Below the pieces are notes generated by a model. The model saw nothing but the letters and a program-made list of their open reading frames with translations, was not told where the DNA came from and did no database searches. 64,000 nucleotides of DNA from an uncultured Oceanisphaera sp. (GTDB lineage Bacteria > Pseudomonadota > Gammaproteobacteria > Enterobacterales > Aeromonadaceae): NCBI RefSeq assembly GCF_947495715.1, contig NZ_CANLZU010000014.1:57696-121695 (forward strand), in the 5' to 3' direction. The first letter of the stretch is position 1. Every line of letters begins with the position of its first letter. Made by a program: the position numbers and the translations under genes. This document shows, piece after piece, positions 20,861-30,261 of the stretch.

Positions 20861-20888
20861 GGTGAAGCGTGAGGAGTGAGGGGTAAAA
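20861..20888. repeat. Half copy of the GTGAGG-type repeat
   Basis: The text GAAGCGTGAGGAGTGAGGGG matches one arm of the long hairpins at 45687-45757 and 51397-51464, but no opposite arm is present. Confidence 0.5.
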
Positions 20889-20910
20889 CCATCGCTAATC
20901 TGAAGATAAG

Positions 20911-20939
20911 CACCGAACCTGCCGGTTCGGTGTTTTTTT
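20911..20939 (+). terminator. Rho-independent terminator after doeD
   Basis: Hairpin CACCGAACC-tgcc-GGTTCGGTG followed by seven T. Confidence 0.92.
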
Positions 20940-20941
20940 AC

Positions 20942-21088
20942 CGTCATCCTGACGCACGTCAGGATCTCTCGTTGGCTGCTTAACTTTTGCAGCGCAAGCA
21001 ACCAAATAGGCCGGTTACTTCGTCCGTTTGGTATAAGAAAACAAAGCGCCGAGCCAAAAGCAAGATACTGACTTTCGTCAGGATGACG
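20942..21088. repeat. Inverted pair of CGTCAT-bounded hairpins
   Basis: The left end carries the hairpin ATCCTGACG-ca-CGTCAGGAT (20946-20965). The right end carries a similar but imperfect hairpin in the other orientation (21065-21084). The outer ends are CGTCAT and ATGACG. The roughly 100 bases between them show no ORF. The right end, with the following TCCCGCC/GGCGGGA hairpin, resembles 24695-24745. Confidence 0.55.
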
Positions 21089-21142
21089 GCAAAAATCCCG
21101 CCGAGGCGGGACTGGCTGCTGCCATGATCAAAAGACAGCCTT

Positions 21143-23167
21143 TTAACTGCCGGAGGGCGCCGCCTGAAGATCCACCGGGGGCAGGCGAGTGGCTCCCCAG
21201 CTGCGCGTGGTATAGCCGGTTACGCGATCCAGCTCTTCCCGACTGATGCTCGCCAGATCACCCCGTTCCAGGGGGTCGTAGTGAAAGATATAGAGTCGCG
21301 AGGCGAGCTGCTCGAACGGCAGTGACGCTTCACCGAAGCGTTCCCCGTTGCCGGCAGTACTGACCACGACGCCGTCGCCCCAATTTTGCCCGCTGTCGTT
21401 GTTGGGGTTGTAGAAATACACCCGCATCTCATCCTGCGGATCCAGGTTAACCCTGAGCAGGGTGATGGCATGCCAGCCGATGAATCTCGCCGCACTGTCG
21501 GTGACCGCAATACCGGCAGGCTGGGGATGAACCACAGGTTGGTTACCGTTGTAATAGGGATGGTAGCTGGCATAGAAATGGCGTTGAAAATCCTCCAGCT
21601 CGGCCAGCTTGCCGGTTAACACATCCACATTGATACGAAAGCCACGCCCCGTCCACCAGCCGTGAAACTCGGGATTGATCCAGCGATGAGGATCGCCCTC
21701 CCGCTCGGCACAGCGGCGTCCCATCTCCGCATAAATACGGTCCAGGTGCGGTACCACCAGCAGCGAAACCGGGTCCAGATCCACCGGCAGCTCACGGGCC
21801 ACCCCGCCAACACTGTCTCGCGATGAGATGGCCTGACCTTCAAAGTGCATGATCACTTCATCGTCACGCACGGCCCACACCACTATCTGCAGCAGGTAGT
21901 CCGGATCATTATATGACCACATGGACAAGGCCCGGGCAGACTGGCAGGTGGGATTGTTGCCCTGCCCTACCCCCAGCGGCAAGCCCAGCATGGACAGCAC
22001 GCCCGCCAGCAAGCTGGCACGAGGCGATACCGCCGTACCGAATGCCAATTCCAGACGCTGCTGCGAATAGGACGAAAGGGGCAAGGCCAACTGACGCCAG
22101 AGCGCCGGCGCCAGGGGTGGCTGATACAGAATGCCCCGTTCCAGCGTCAGCGCCAGCCCAAGCAGCGCCTGAGCGGTTTGCGGATGAATGGCTTCGCGGA
22201 TCAGGCTGTGTACCAGTTCACGGTAGCAGAGCATGCAGTCCCGCCCCGTGGTAGACAGGCCCAGCGCCTCGCCCAGCAGATGATCGTCCTGCTCAAGCAG
22301 AAAGCGCACCAGCACCGTATGGTAGGGCGACACCAGCCCGGTATCGTGCATGGCACGGGCAAAACCGGACGCTTCATACTGAAGCTGGCCCCTGTCCATG
22401 GTTTCCAGACGCTGCTGATACACCTCGATGCCTGGGTCTTCCCGGCAGCCCTGAGTGGTACCGTAAAGACTACTGATCAGGCGGTCGGCCCCGGCACCGC
22501 TTGCGCCCAGGTCGATCTCCGGGTTGTTTCGATAAATGGCAATCTGGGTAATCATCTGCTTGACCTGCTCCACCTGAATGGGTCGCTGTTGCAGAATACG
22601 CCAGATCTCGTCGACCAGCTGATCGAGCACTTTCTCGTAGCCGATGACGTCACTCAGGTGACGAAACAGCTCCCGGGTCATCAACGCCAGTTTGCCCTGC
22701 TGCTCCCGCTCCGCTTCCGTCGGCGGCGTAAACAGCAACGACAGGTTGATGGCCATCACCTGAGACAGATAATGATGTGCCTGCTCCGATGAAATCAACG
22801 AATGGGTAAACTGGCCCCGGGCAACGGCCAGCAGCCGCAGCTCGCTGAGCGCCTCCATCACCACCGTATCGGGCTCGGCACTGCCCAGCGCATGCGGGGT
22901 CAGCGACGGGATCAGAATGTGCGGGTAAGCCCAGTCGGTTCCCAGAAAAATACCGGCCTCTTCCAGCGACTGGGCCCGGGTTTCCATGGCGGCGCAACCA
23001 CCGGACAGCAGCAACACTCGCCGTGCCGCATCCAGCACCCGGCGTAACTTGAGATGTTTGGCATAATCGCGGGTATCGGCCATGGCCTGCACCGCGTCAT
23101 CCAGGCTCGCCAGGCGTTTGGTCAGGGTAGCATGGTCGCTACTTGGAACGTCTTGCGCGGAACTCAC
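21143..23167 (-). CDS. Uncharacterised 674-residue protein with a papain-like Q/C/H/N set
   Basis: I do not recognise a named family. The first ~390 residues are mostly helical, without a signal peptide or membrane segment. The C-terminal part has QGNNPTCQSARALSMW, where Gln402 lies exactly six residues before Cys408, as papain's oxyanion glutamine lies before its catalytic cysteine. It is followed by GWHAITLL (His566) and FYNPNNDSGQNWGDG (Asn587). This order Q-C-H-N suggests a papain-like cysteine peptidase, amidase or transferase. The start is GTG at 23167 with GAGG seven bases upstream. It lies 79 bases downstream of an ATP-grasp ligase gene on the same strand, so the two are probably co-transcribed. 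Function is unknown. Confidence 0.7.
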   Translation of the reverse strand: MSSAQDVPSSDHATLTKRLASLDDAVQAMADTRDYAKHLKLRRVLDAARRVLLLSGGCAAMETRAQSLEEAGIFLGTDWAYPHILIPSLTPHALGSAEPDTVVMEALSELRLLAVARGQFTHSLISSEQAHHYLSQVMAINLSLLFTPPTEAEREQQGKLALMTRELFRHLSDVIGYEKVLDQLVDEIWRILQQRPIQVEQVKQMITQIAIYRNNPEIDLGASGAGADRLISSLYGTTQGCREDPGIEVYQQRLETMDRGQLQYEASGFARAMHDTGLVSPYHTVLVRFLLEQDDHLLGEALGLSTTGRDCMLCYRELVHSLIREAIHPQTAQALLGLALTLERGILYQPPLAPALWRQLALPLSSYSQQRLELAFGTAVSPRASLLAGVLSMLGLPLGVGQGNNPTCQSARALSMWSYNDPDYLLQIVVWAVRDDEVIMHFEGQAISSRDSVGGVARELPVDLDPVSLLVVPHLDRIYAEMGRRCAEREGDPHRWINPEFHGWWTGRGFRINVDVLTGKLAELEDFQRHFYASYHPYYNGNQPVVHPQPAGIAVTDSAARFIGWHAITLLRVNLDPQDEMRVYFYNPNNDSGQNWGDGVVVSTAGNGERFGEASLPFEQLASRLYIFHYDPLERGDLASISREELDRVTGYTTRSWGATRLPPVDLQAAPSGS

Positions 23168-23185
23168 TCGGATACCTCACTGTTG

Positions 23186-23217
23186 ATTGAGCGGCCTCTG
23201 TCCGAGGCCGACTCAAT
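23186..23217 (-). other. Hairpin in the gap between the ATP-grasp and papain-like genes
   Basis: Arms ATTGAG-CGGCCTC and GAGGCCG-a-CTCAAT pair with one bulged base. There is no U run on the minus strand, so it is more likely a processing, stability or attenuation element than a strong terminator. Confidence 0.55.
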
Positions 23218-23246
23218 TGACTCATTAATAGATGTGTTAATCGATC

Positions 23247-24488
23247 CTAGACGTAGAAATCCAGGTCTTCCTGATGCTTGAGCAGATCACGCATCACGTA
23301 GGGATCGTCGCCAAAGAAGTACACCAGTCCCCAGTGCGTACCAAAGGCGGTTCGCTTGGTGACGGTCTCTTCCAGCGGCGCGGTCAGTTCATGGGATTCA
23401 AAATAGTCATGCTCTTCCGTTTCTTCCGGAATCGCCAAATGACTCACCACCCGACGTCGCGGATACACACCAAAGCAACCGGCATAGCCCTTGGCGTCGA
23501 CCACCTCTTTGGGGAAAAAGGCGGCAATCTCTTCATCGGTGGTTTTGGGATCGAAAGCCAGCACCAGGCCCTGATAGGCGTTGAATCCATAAGCCCGCTC
23601 AAGCAGCTCGAACACCTTGAAACCGGGCGGCCGGTAGGCCACTTCGCCGAAATACATTTCACCGTCGCTGGTCACAAAATATTCCGGGTGCACAAAACCG
23701 AACTCGATATCGAAGGTCTTGATCAGCTTCTCGATCTGGGCGGTGATCTGGGGGCGATATTTCTCCAGCTCCGGCGTTGCCGGCACAAAGACCGAATAGC
23801 CCAGGGTGACATATTCCGAGATGTTCAGGAACATGATCTTGCCCTTGTGTATCCAGGCTTCGACGGCAAACTCCCAGCCGTCCAGATGAGACTCCATCAG
23901 CACCGGAAATTCTTCGTCGGGGATGGAATCCACCTCGTCGGGGGTACGGATCACCCGGTGACCCAGACAGCCGGCCTTGTCGAACGCCTTGAGGTGAATC
24001 GGATCGTTGGGGTCACCGTCCAGCTTCAGCAGGGTCTGATTGACTCGTTTGAGGAAGCGAATCACGTCGTCTTTATCGTGGGCCTCCTCGAAGATACCGA
24101 CCCGAATTCCCCCCAGCTGCGCCCGGCGTTTCATCAACGCCTTGTCGCGCAGCAACATGGCCTGTCCGAACAGGCGGGGATTACCCAGCAGTACCGAGTT
24201 GATGGCCCCGGCCCACTCAACGGTTTCTTCATACAGGGGAATCGCCACATTTACGCCCATTTCCTGCAATTTATGGGCAATTTCCAGGGAGCGATCATTG
24301 AGGCGTTCAAAGTTCCAGGGAACGTAGGGAATGTCATGCTGCTGGCAGTATTCTTCGGCCCAGTCGGGCGCGACCACCACATAACGTCGATCAAAGCGGT
24401 CCACCGCCTCAATCGCATTCAGGCTCCAGCCCAGCAAGGCCACATAGCCCTTGTCGGGATTACGGGGAGTCGGTGTTGCATCTGTCAT
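23247..24488 (-). CDS. ATP-grasp carboxylate-amine ligase of unknown substrate
   Basis: A 413-residue protein of the ATP-grasp superfamily, whose members join a carboxylate to an amine or thiol through an acyl phosphate. The start is ATG 24488 with AAAAGGGA upstream. The N-terminal part (GYVALLGWSLNAIEAVDRF ... YVVVAPDW) is a pre-ATP-grasp Rossmann-like region. Lysines at about 116 and 168, PVLMESHLDGWEFAVEAW (Glu199, Glu207) and HPEYFVTSDGEMYFGEVAYRPPG (Glu269, Glu282) match the ATP- and Mg-binding positions. It precedes the papain-like protein on the same strand. No biosynthetic neighbours reveal the substrate. Confidence 0.82.
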   Translation of the reverse strand: MTDATPTPRNPDKGYVALLGWSLNAIEAVDRFDRRYVVVAPDWAEEYCQQHDIPYVPWNFERLNDRSLEIAHKLQEMGVNVAIPLYEETVEWAGAINSVLLGNPRLFGQAMLLRDKALMKRRAQLGGIRVGIFEEAHDKDDVIRFLKRVNQTLLKLDGDPNDPIHLKAFDKAGCLGHRVIRTPDEVDSIPDEEFPVLMESHLDGWEFAVEAWIHKGKIMFLNISEYVTLGYSVFVPATPELEKYRPQITAQIEKLIKTFDIEFGFVHPEYFVTSDGEMYFGEVAYRPPGFKVFELLERAYGFNAYQGLVLAFDPKTTDEEIAAFFPKEVVDAKGYAGCFGVYPRRRVVSHLAIPEETEEHDYFESHELTAPLEETVTKRTAFGTHWGLVYFFGDDPYVMRDLLKHQEDLDFYV

Positions 24489-24824
24489 TAAAATATCCCT
24501 TTTCTGCCAAATGTTTATACAACGTACATCGTCTGTACGCCAATTCCAACCCTTCGGGGTTCTCTGGAATTCTCCGGGCAAGTCACCGGCAAGAACCTGC
24601 AGCACGGCGCGCACACCCCAAGAACGCCCCCTGCAGACCCGCCAGCTAACGCCGGCAGCGACATTTCATAACACCGATTGCCAAGCCAAAAACAAGATCC
24701 TGACGCACGTCTGGATGACGGCAAAAACATCCCGCTGAAACGGGACGGGCAGCTAAAGCGCCAGCCTACAGGAATACGGTGTCTGTTTCTGGTTTGGCCA
24801 CAGGCCACTCCACTATTTAAAGCA
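24489..24824. other. Intergenic region upstream of the ATP-grasp gene
   Basis: It holds the presumed promoter of the ATP-grasp/papain-like pair close to 24489-24540 and the small hairpin repeat at 24695-24745. The rest shows no conserved ORF or RNA gene that I can recognise. Confidence 0.5.
24695..24745. repeat. CGTCAT-type double hairpin repeat
   Basis: An imperfect hairpin related to ATCCTGACG/CGTCAGGAT, the conserved text GATGACGGCAAAAA, then a second hairpin TCCCG-ctgaaa-CGGGA. It is very similar to 21065-21110. Confidence 0.5.
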
Positions 24825-24927
24825 GGATGAAGGGATCTGCTCCGCCGACCATCACATGACAGGGATGTCATGTGCTGAGCGTCACAGGGAGGTGCTCGAG
24901 CGGGTCGGCGGAGCGGGCCCTTTGTCC
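24825..24927 (+). repeat. Structured intergenic repeat, copy 2 (A module only)
   Basis: Outer arms GATCTGCTCCGCCGACC and GGTCGGCGGAGCGGG..., ending CCCTTTGTCC. The tip hairpin is CACATGAC-agggat-GTCATGTG. No B module is next to it. It lies between the lysS terminator and the ATP-grasp gene, oriented against those minus-strand genes. Confidence 0.8.
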
Positions 24928-24970
24928 GACTTTTACTGAGCAACGCAACAGCACGCCAGATCCCAGAAAC

Positions 24971-25000
24971 AACAAAGCCGACCCTGGGGTCGGCTTTGTT
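24971..25000. terminator. Terminator after lysS
   Basis: A 13-bp stem AACAAAGCCGACC with its complement, and T-rich flanks on both strands. It lies 35 bases beyond the lysS stop. Confidence 0.85.
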
Positions 25001-25035
25001 TATGGCACTGCTTTTCCCTTGCGGGAAAAACCAAC

Positions 25036-26520
25036 TTAGCGCTGTGGGCGCAGGGTCGGGAACAGAATGACGTCACGAATGGTGTGCGAGTCGGTCAGCA
25101 GCATCACCAGACGGTCGATGCCGATGCCCTGGCCGGCGGTCGGCGGCAGGCCGTGTTCCAGCGAGGTCACGTAGTCTTCGTCGTAGAACATGGCTTCGTC
25201 GTCGCCGGCGTCTTTCTGGTTCACCTGGTCGCGGAAACGCTGGGCCTGATCTTCGGCGTCGTTGAGCTCCGAGAAACCGTTGGCAATTTCGCGGCCACCG
25301 ATGAAGAACTCGAACCGGTCGGTAATGGTCGGATCGGTGTCGTTGCGGCGCGCCAGCGGCGACACTTCTTCCGGATACTCGGTGATGAAGGTAGGCTGGA
25401 TCAGGCGGTGCTCGGCGGTCTCTTCAAAGATCTCGGTGATCACCCGGCCCAGGCCCCAGCTCTTCTCGATCTTGATCTTCAGATCCTTGGCGACTTCACA
25501 GGCACTTTCAAAGGTAGCCAGCTGGTCCAGGGTCACTTCCGGGTTGTACTTGAGGATGGCATTTTTCATGCTCAGACGTTCGAACGGCTTGCCGAAATCG
25601 AAGGTCTCTTCGCCGTACTGCACTTCCGGGCTGCCCAATACCTGAGTGGTCACGGTGCGCAGCATCTCTTCGGTGAAGTCCATCAGATCCCGGTAGTCCG
25701 CATAGGCCCAGTAGAATTCCATCATGGTGAATTCGGGGTTATGACGCGGCGACAGACCTTCGTTACGGAAGTTGCGGTTGATTTCGAATACCTTCTCGAA
25801 ACCACCCACTACCAGCCGCTTCAGGTACAGCTCGGGCGCGATACGCAGGTACATGTCCATGTCGAGCGCATTGTGATGGGTAATGAAGGGACGGGCCGAA
25901 GCGCCACCCGGAATCACCTGCATCATCGGCGTTTCCACTTCCATGAAGCCGTGGCCGTTCATGAACTGGCGAATCGCGGCCATTACCTGCGAACGCACCT
26001 GGAAAGTACGGCGCGAGTCGTCGTTAGTAATCAAGTCCAGATACCGCTGGCGATAGCGGGTTTCCTGATCCGACAGGCCGTGAAACTTCTCGGGCAGCGG
26101 GCGCAGCGCCTTGGTCAGCAGCTGGAATTGATCCATATTGACGTAGAGATCGCCCTTGCCGGACTTGTGCAGCACCCCGGTGACACCGACGATGTCGCCG
26201 ATATCCAGACCCGCGTACTGATCCTTGATGATCTGCTGGGCTTCCTTGGTGGCATAAGCCTGAATGCGACCGCTCATGTCCTGCAGCGCCAGAAAGGGGC
26301 CACGCTTGGCCATGATGCGACCGGCAACAGACACGGTTTTACCCAAGGCGACCAGGGCGTCCTTGTCATGCTCGCCGAATTCGGCTTGCAGATCGGCGGC
26401 CAGGTGCTCGCGCTGAAAATCGTTGGGGTGGCCGTTGGCCGGGCAATCTTTACGGATCTGGTCGAGCTTGGCACGGCGCTCGGCGATCAATTTGTTCTCG
26501 TCTTGTAGCTGCTCTGTCAT
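25036..26520 (-). CDS. lysS: Lysyl-tRNA synthetase, class II
   Basis: LysS charges tRNA-Lys. From [24 protein letters not shown] at 26520 it has 494 residues; the frame is open 49 codons upstream into a repeat region without conserved content. The N-terminal anticodon-binding OB fold ([26 protein letters not shown]) and class II motifs are present: motif 2 [26 protein letters not shown] and motif 3 [21 protein letters not shown]. It follows prfB, as in E. coli, but with 182 bases between them that hold a decayed structured repeat. Confidence 0.97.
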   Translation of the reverse strand: MTEQLQDENKLIAERRAKLDQIRKDCPANGHPNDFQREHLAADLQAEFGEHDKDALVALGKTVSVAGRIMAKRGPFLALQDMSGRIQAYATKEAQQIIKDQYAGLDIGDIVGVTGVLHKSGKGDLYVNMDQFQLLTKALRPLPEKFHGLSDQETRYRQRYLDLITNDDSRRTFQVRSQVMAAIRQFMNGHGFMEVETPMMQVIPGGASARPFITHHNALDMDMYLRIAPELYLKRLVVGGFEKVFEINRNFRNEGLSPRHNPEFTMMEFYWAYADYRDLMDFTEEMLRTVTTQVLGSPEVQYGEETFDFGKPFERLSMKNAILKYNPEVTLDQLATFESACEVAKDLKIKIEKSWGLGRVITEIFEETAEHRLIQPTFITEYPEEVSPLARRNDTDPTITDRFEFFIGGREIANGFSELNDAEDQAQRFRDQVNQKDAGDDEAMFYDEDYVTSLEHGLPPTAGQGIGIDRLVMLLTDSHTIRDVILFPTLRPQR

Positions 26521-26579
26521 GATTAAGCCTTGTTTGAATCTTTTCGATAAAATAACTTGAGTCCGAGTCACGCCACGGC

Positions 26580-26672
26580 GATCAGCACTGCACGCAGACA
26601 CGCCGTAAACCCTTCCATGGGGGCTCCACCGCGCCTTCCCTGGCGCGGAGGGTCTGCTTGGCAGCATCTGAC
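26580..26672 (-). repeat. Decayed copy of the structured intergenic repeat
   Basis: Outer arms (26580-26599 and 26652-26672) still pair imperfectly. The inner hairpin CCGCGCC-ttccct-GGCGCGG (26629-26648) is nearly the same as the tip hairpin of copy 6. It sits between the prfB stop and lysS start. Confidence 0.6.
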
Positions 26673-26702
26673 CGTCGTGTCGACGGTGTCACCAGCTACT
26701 TA

Positions 26703-27801
26703 TTACAGCCCGGACTTGAGGCTGGCCTCGATAAACTTGTCCAAACCACCATCGAGTACCGCCTGGGTATTACTGGTTTCTACCCCGGTTCGTAAATCTT
26801 TAATGCGCGAGTCGTCCAGCACGTAAGAGCGGATCTGACTGCCCCAGCCGATGTCTGACTTGCTGTCTTCCATCGCCTGTTTTTCTGCATTCTGCTTTTG
26901 CAGCTCAAACTCGTACAGCTTGGCTTTCAGCTGTTTCATCGCCTGATCGCGGTTTTTATGCTGGGATCTGTCGTTCTGACACTGCACCACTATGCCTGTG
27001 GGTTCGTGGGTCAAACGCACCGCCGAATCGGTACGGTTAACGTGCTGACCACCGGCACCCGAGGCGCGGTAGGTATCTACCCGCAAATCGGACGGATTGA
27101 TATCGATCTGGATATTGTCGTCAATTTCCGGATACACGAAAGCAGAGCAGAACGAGGTGTGGCGGCGGCCACCGGAATCGAACGGCGACTTACGTACCAG
27201 GCGATGTACGCCGGATTCGGTGCGCAACCAGCCAAACGCGTATTCACCGCTGAATTTAATGGTCGCCGATTTAACACCGGCTACGTCGCCGTCGGATAAT
27301 TCGATAATCTCGGTTTTAAAGCCGTTCGCTTCACCCCAGCGCAGATACATGCGCAGTACCATGCTGCACCAATCCTGCGCTTCGGTACCGCCGGAGCCGG
27401 ACTGCAGATCCAGATAACAGTCGGAGGCATCATTCTCGCCAGAAAACATGCGACGGAACTCCAGCTCGGCCAGCTTTTTATCCAGCACGGCCACATCGGC
27501 CTTGGCTTCTTCGAAGGTATCTTCGTCGTCTTCTTCCACCGCCAGCTCAACCAGCTCGCCAATATCGACAATGCCCTGGTCCAGCTCGTCCAGAGTGCCA
27601 ACAACGCCTTCCAGGGTGGATCTTTCTTTACCCAGAGCCTGGGCACGCTCGGGCTGGTTCCACACATCCGGCTGTTCCAGCTCGGCGTTTACCTCTTCCA
27701 GACGCTCTTTCTTGGCATCATAGTCAAAGGTACCCCCTAAGAAGCTGTGCCCGTTCAGACAGCTCCTTGAGTTTATTATTCACAGGGTTTACTTCAAACA
27801 T
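26703..27801 (-). CDS. prfB: Peptide chain release factor 2 with programmed +1 frameshift
   Basis: RF2 ends translation at UGA and UAA. The gene is in two frames. A 25-codon start [25 protein letters not shown] (27801-27727) runs into an in-frame TGA at 27724-27726. Skipping one base after CTT at 27727-27729 joins it to the main frame (27725-26703), for 365 residues in total, the E. coli length. The shift site CTT AGG GGG TAC CTT TGA C has the internal Shine-Dalgarno AGGGGG known to stimulate the shift, so RF2 autoregulates. Functional motifs are SGAGGQHVN (peptide release) and KSPFDSGG (stop-codon recognition). Confidence 0.97.
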
Positions 27802-27944
27802 GGGTCGACAGACTCTCTGTTGTACTGAGTGAATGGGTGAGGCTGGCCTGAGCCAGCATCAAGGTCTTGATTCTACCGAAAGCCAAGGCCAAACGCAGCA
27901 AGGAGCTGGCACATTTCGGCAAAGCGGCCCTACTAAATTCCAGT

Positions 27945-27971
27945 TAAACTTTTAATGGCAGCGGTCGATAT
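27945..27971 (+). promoter_or_regulatory. FliA (sigma-28)-type promoter upstream of the chemoreceptor gene
   Basis: TAAACTTT, exactly 11 bases, then GTCGATAT. This closely matches the flagellar sigma factor consensus TAAAGTTT-N11-GCCGATAA (7/8 and 6/8). It lies 32 bases before the ATG at 28003. Confidence 0.78.
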
Positions 27972-28002
27972 TGAGATACTCCACCAATGCAACATATAAA
28001 AA

Positions 28003-29883
28003 ATGAATAATTTAAAATTAAAGCACAAGATTCTATTGAGTTTCATCGCCGCCATCACGATCACCGTTGCCGCACTCAGCGCCATCAGCTTTTACAACAT
28101 GAAAACCCAGCTGTATCAGGGCAGCACCGAGCTGGTTTCCGGTCAAAGTCTGAAAGAAGCCGACAAGATTGCCGACTGGGTTGGCAGCCGTCAGAACATA
28201 CTGGCGGCCGCGGCCCAACAGCTCGACCAGGCGTTATTGCCGGCACTGCAGCAGGCTCAGGATGCCGGTAATTTTCAGCTCAGTTATTTCGGTTCTCGCG
28301 ATGGCGTGATGTTTGATGCCGACCCCGGTATCGATCGTACCGGTTACGATCCCCGCAGCCGCCCCTGGTATCGGCAGGCAACGCAAGAAAACAAGGCCAT
28401 CGTCACCCCGCCCTATGAAGATGCCAGCGGACTTGGCACCGTGATCACCCTGGCCGCGCCGGTACAGGTTAATGGGCAACTGACCGGTGTGATTGGGGCC
28501 GATGTGGGCATTACCCGTCTGGTCGACGATATCAACGCCATTCGGCTGCCGGCCGAGGGCTACGCCATGATGTTGAGCAAAGACGGCACCCTGATCGCCT
28601 ATCGGGATACCGCGATGAATCTGCAGCCCGCCACCCGTCTGGACGCCAATCTGACGGCCCGCAACCTGCAACAATGGCGCCAGAACCAGCAATTGTATCC
28701 GGTGCAATTGAACGGTGAAGCCAAGCTGGTGTATGCCCGGGACGTGCCCGACACCAACTGGCAGCTGCTGCTGGTACTCGACCAGAAAGCACTGGAAGCG
28801 CCGCTTGGCCCCATGTTGTTACAACAGCTGGGCATGGCGGCGCTGGCAATTGCCGTGGCCGGGGTCTTGATCAACCTGCTGATCAATCTGCTGCTGGCCC
28901 CCTTGCTGCGCGTGTCGTTGGCACTGGAGCAGATTGCCGGTGGCCGGGGCGATCTGACCCGCCGCATCACCATTCAAAGTCGCGACGAAGTGGGCCAGCT
29001 TGCCGGCAACTTCAACCGCTTCGTTGCCAGTCAGGCCGAGCTGATCAGCCAGATCCGCAGCCAGGCCGAATATCTGGGCAGCAACGCCGAACAGGCCTCG
29101 GTACGCGCCAACCAGACCGTGACCGAACTGGGTCGTCAACAGCAGGAAGTCAGCATGGTGGCCACCGCCGTCACCGAAATGGCCTCGGCCACCCATGAAA
29201 TTGCCAACAACGCCGAGCAGACCGCCACCGCCGCCCAACAGTCCAGCAGCAGCACCGAGCTCGGCAAGCAGCAGGTCAACAAGACCCGGGATTCCATTCA
29301 GCTACTGTCGCGGGAGATGATTCAGGCGGCAGCGGTCATTCAGCGTCTGGATCTGCACGCCAAAGAGATTTCCAGCGTCTTGTCCACCATTCAGGGAGTG
29401 GCCGAGCAGACCAACCTGCTGGCATTGAATGCCGCCATCGAGGCGGCCCGGGCCGGTGAGCAGGGCCGCGGTTTTGCGGTGGTGGCCGACGAGGTACGGA
29501 TATTGTCTCAGCGTACCCATGCTTCTACCGAAGAAATTCAGGTCACCATCAACACCCTGCAACAGGCCACCGCCGAGGCGGTGAAGCTGATGGACACCAG
29601 CCGCAACCTGGCCGAGCTGAGTGTGGAAGATGCCGAAGCCGCCGCCGGTGCCCTGACCGAGATCACCACCGCCGTAGGCCTGATTTCGGACATGGCCAGC
29701 CAGATCGCCACCGCCGCCGAAGAGCAGAGCCAGGTAACCGGTGAGATCACCCAGAACACCACCGCCATCAAGGACGTGGCCGACGAGCTGGCCAACGATG
29801 CCGAGCAGTCGCTGGCGCAATCGAAAGACCTGCACAAGCAGGCCGGTGAACTCAACGGCCTGGTGAGTGCTTTTATTCTGTAA
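28003..29883 (+). CDS. Methyl-accepting chemotaxis protein with dCache amino-acid sensor
   Basis: A 626-residue chemoreceptor: N-terminal membrane helix (about 9-29), periplasmic dCache_1 domain, second membrane segment near 272-300, HAMP domain ([22 protein letters not shown]) and a signalling domain with the tip [32 protein letters not shown]. In the sensor, Tyr115, Arg120, Trp122, Tyr123 and Asp167 match the spacing of the dCache_1AA amino-acid-binding motif, so an amino acid ligand is likely. No C-terminal CheR-tether pentapeptide is seen. It is preceded by a FliA-type promoter and lies between prfB and recJ, where E. coli has no such gene. Confidence 0.93.
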   Translation: MNNLKLKHKILLSFIAAITITVAALSAISFYNMKTQLYQGSTELVSGQSLKEADKIADWVGSRQNILAAAAQQLDQALLPALQQAQDAGNFQLSYFGSRDGVMFDADPGIDRTGYDPRSRPWYRQATQENKAIVTPPYEDASGLGTVITLAAPVQVNGQLTGVIGADVGITRLVDDINAIRLPAEGYAMMLSKDGTLIAYRDTAMNLQPATRLDANLTARNLQQWRQNQQLYPVQLNGEAKLVYARDVPDTNWQLLLVLDQKALEAPLGPMLLQQLGMAALAIAVAGVLINLLINLLLAPLLRVSLALEQIAGGRGDLTRRITIQSRDEVGQLAGNFNRFVASQAELISQIRSQAEYLGSNAEQASVRANQTVTELGRQQQEVSMVATAVTEMASATHEIANNAEQTATAAQQSSSSTELGKQQVNKTRDSIQLLSREMIQAAAVIQRLDLHAKEISSVLSTIQGVAEQTNLLALNAAIEAARAGEQGRGFAVVADEVRILSQRTHASTEEIQVTINTLQQATAEAVKLMDTSRNLAELSVEDAEAAAGALTEITTAVGLISDMASQIATAAEEQSQVTGEITQNTTAIKDVADELANDAEQSLAQSKDLHKQAGELNGLVSAFIL

Positions 29884-29909
29884 ATACCGACCAGTAAAAA
29901 ACGCGGAAC

Positions 29910-29946
29910 GGGGCCGGGATCGAGATAAACTCTTGCTCCCGGCCCC
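29910..29946. terminator. Likely terminator between the chemoreceptor and DUF2892 genes
   Basis: A strong stem GGGGCCGGGA / TCCCGGCCCC with a 17-base loop lies between the convergent genes. The T run is weak. Confidence 0.6.
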
Positions 29947-29960
29947 TCCCTCTGACCCTG

Positions 29961-30149
29961 TTATTTACGTTTGCAGGTTCTGATGCCGAAAATGGAATAC
30001 GCCGGGCATACTCCCACCAATGCCGTCAACAACGGCACCACACCAATCCAGCCCCAGGGCGTCTGAGGCCCGACAAATACCAACGCAATCAAGGCCACGC
30101 CCACAACAACACGCAGTATTCGGTCGATAGAACCTATGTTCATGGTCAT
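29961..30149 (-). CDS. DUF2892 (YgaP C-terminal-like) small membrane protein
   Basis: A 62-residue protein beginning MTMNIGSIDRILRVVVGVALI, with two membrane helices and the short family motif LVGVCPAYSIFGIRTCK, whose two cysteines are conserved in many members. GAGG lies eight bases before the ATG at 30149. DUF2892 proteins are often next to rhodanese or redox-regulated genes; their activity is not settled. It is divergent from the Crp/Fnr regulator gene, which may control it. Confidence 0.85.
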   Translation of the reverse strand: MTMNIGSIDRILRVVVGVALIALVFVGPQTPWGWIGVVPLLTALVGVCPAYSIFGIRTCKRK

Positions 30150-30261
30150 ATGGTTTTCCTCTGTAATGGCTCGGGTTTCTTGTTCACTCTATGCCTTGGC
30201 TTTTGTTTACTCAGTGATAAAGTCACATAACCCCATGTTTCTTTGAGTGACAGGCCCGATC

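Noticed and set aside
30214..30226. CRP-type operator in front of the Crp/Fnr gene
   Set aside because: GTGA and TCAC are 5 bases apart, not the 6 of a CRP site, and the match is short; kept only as a weak candidate for the local regulator.
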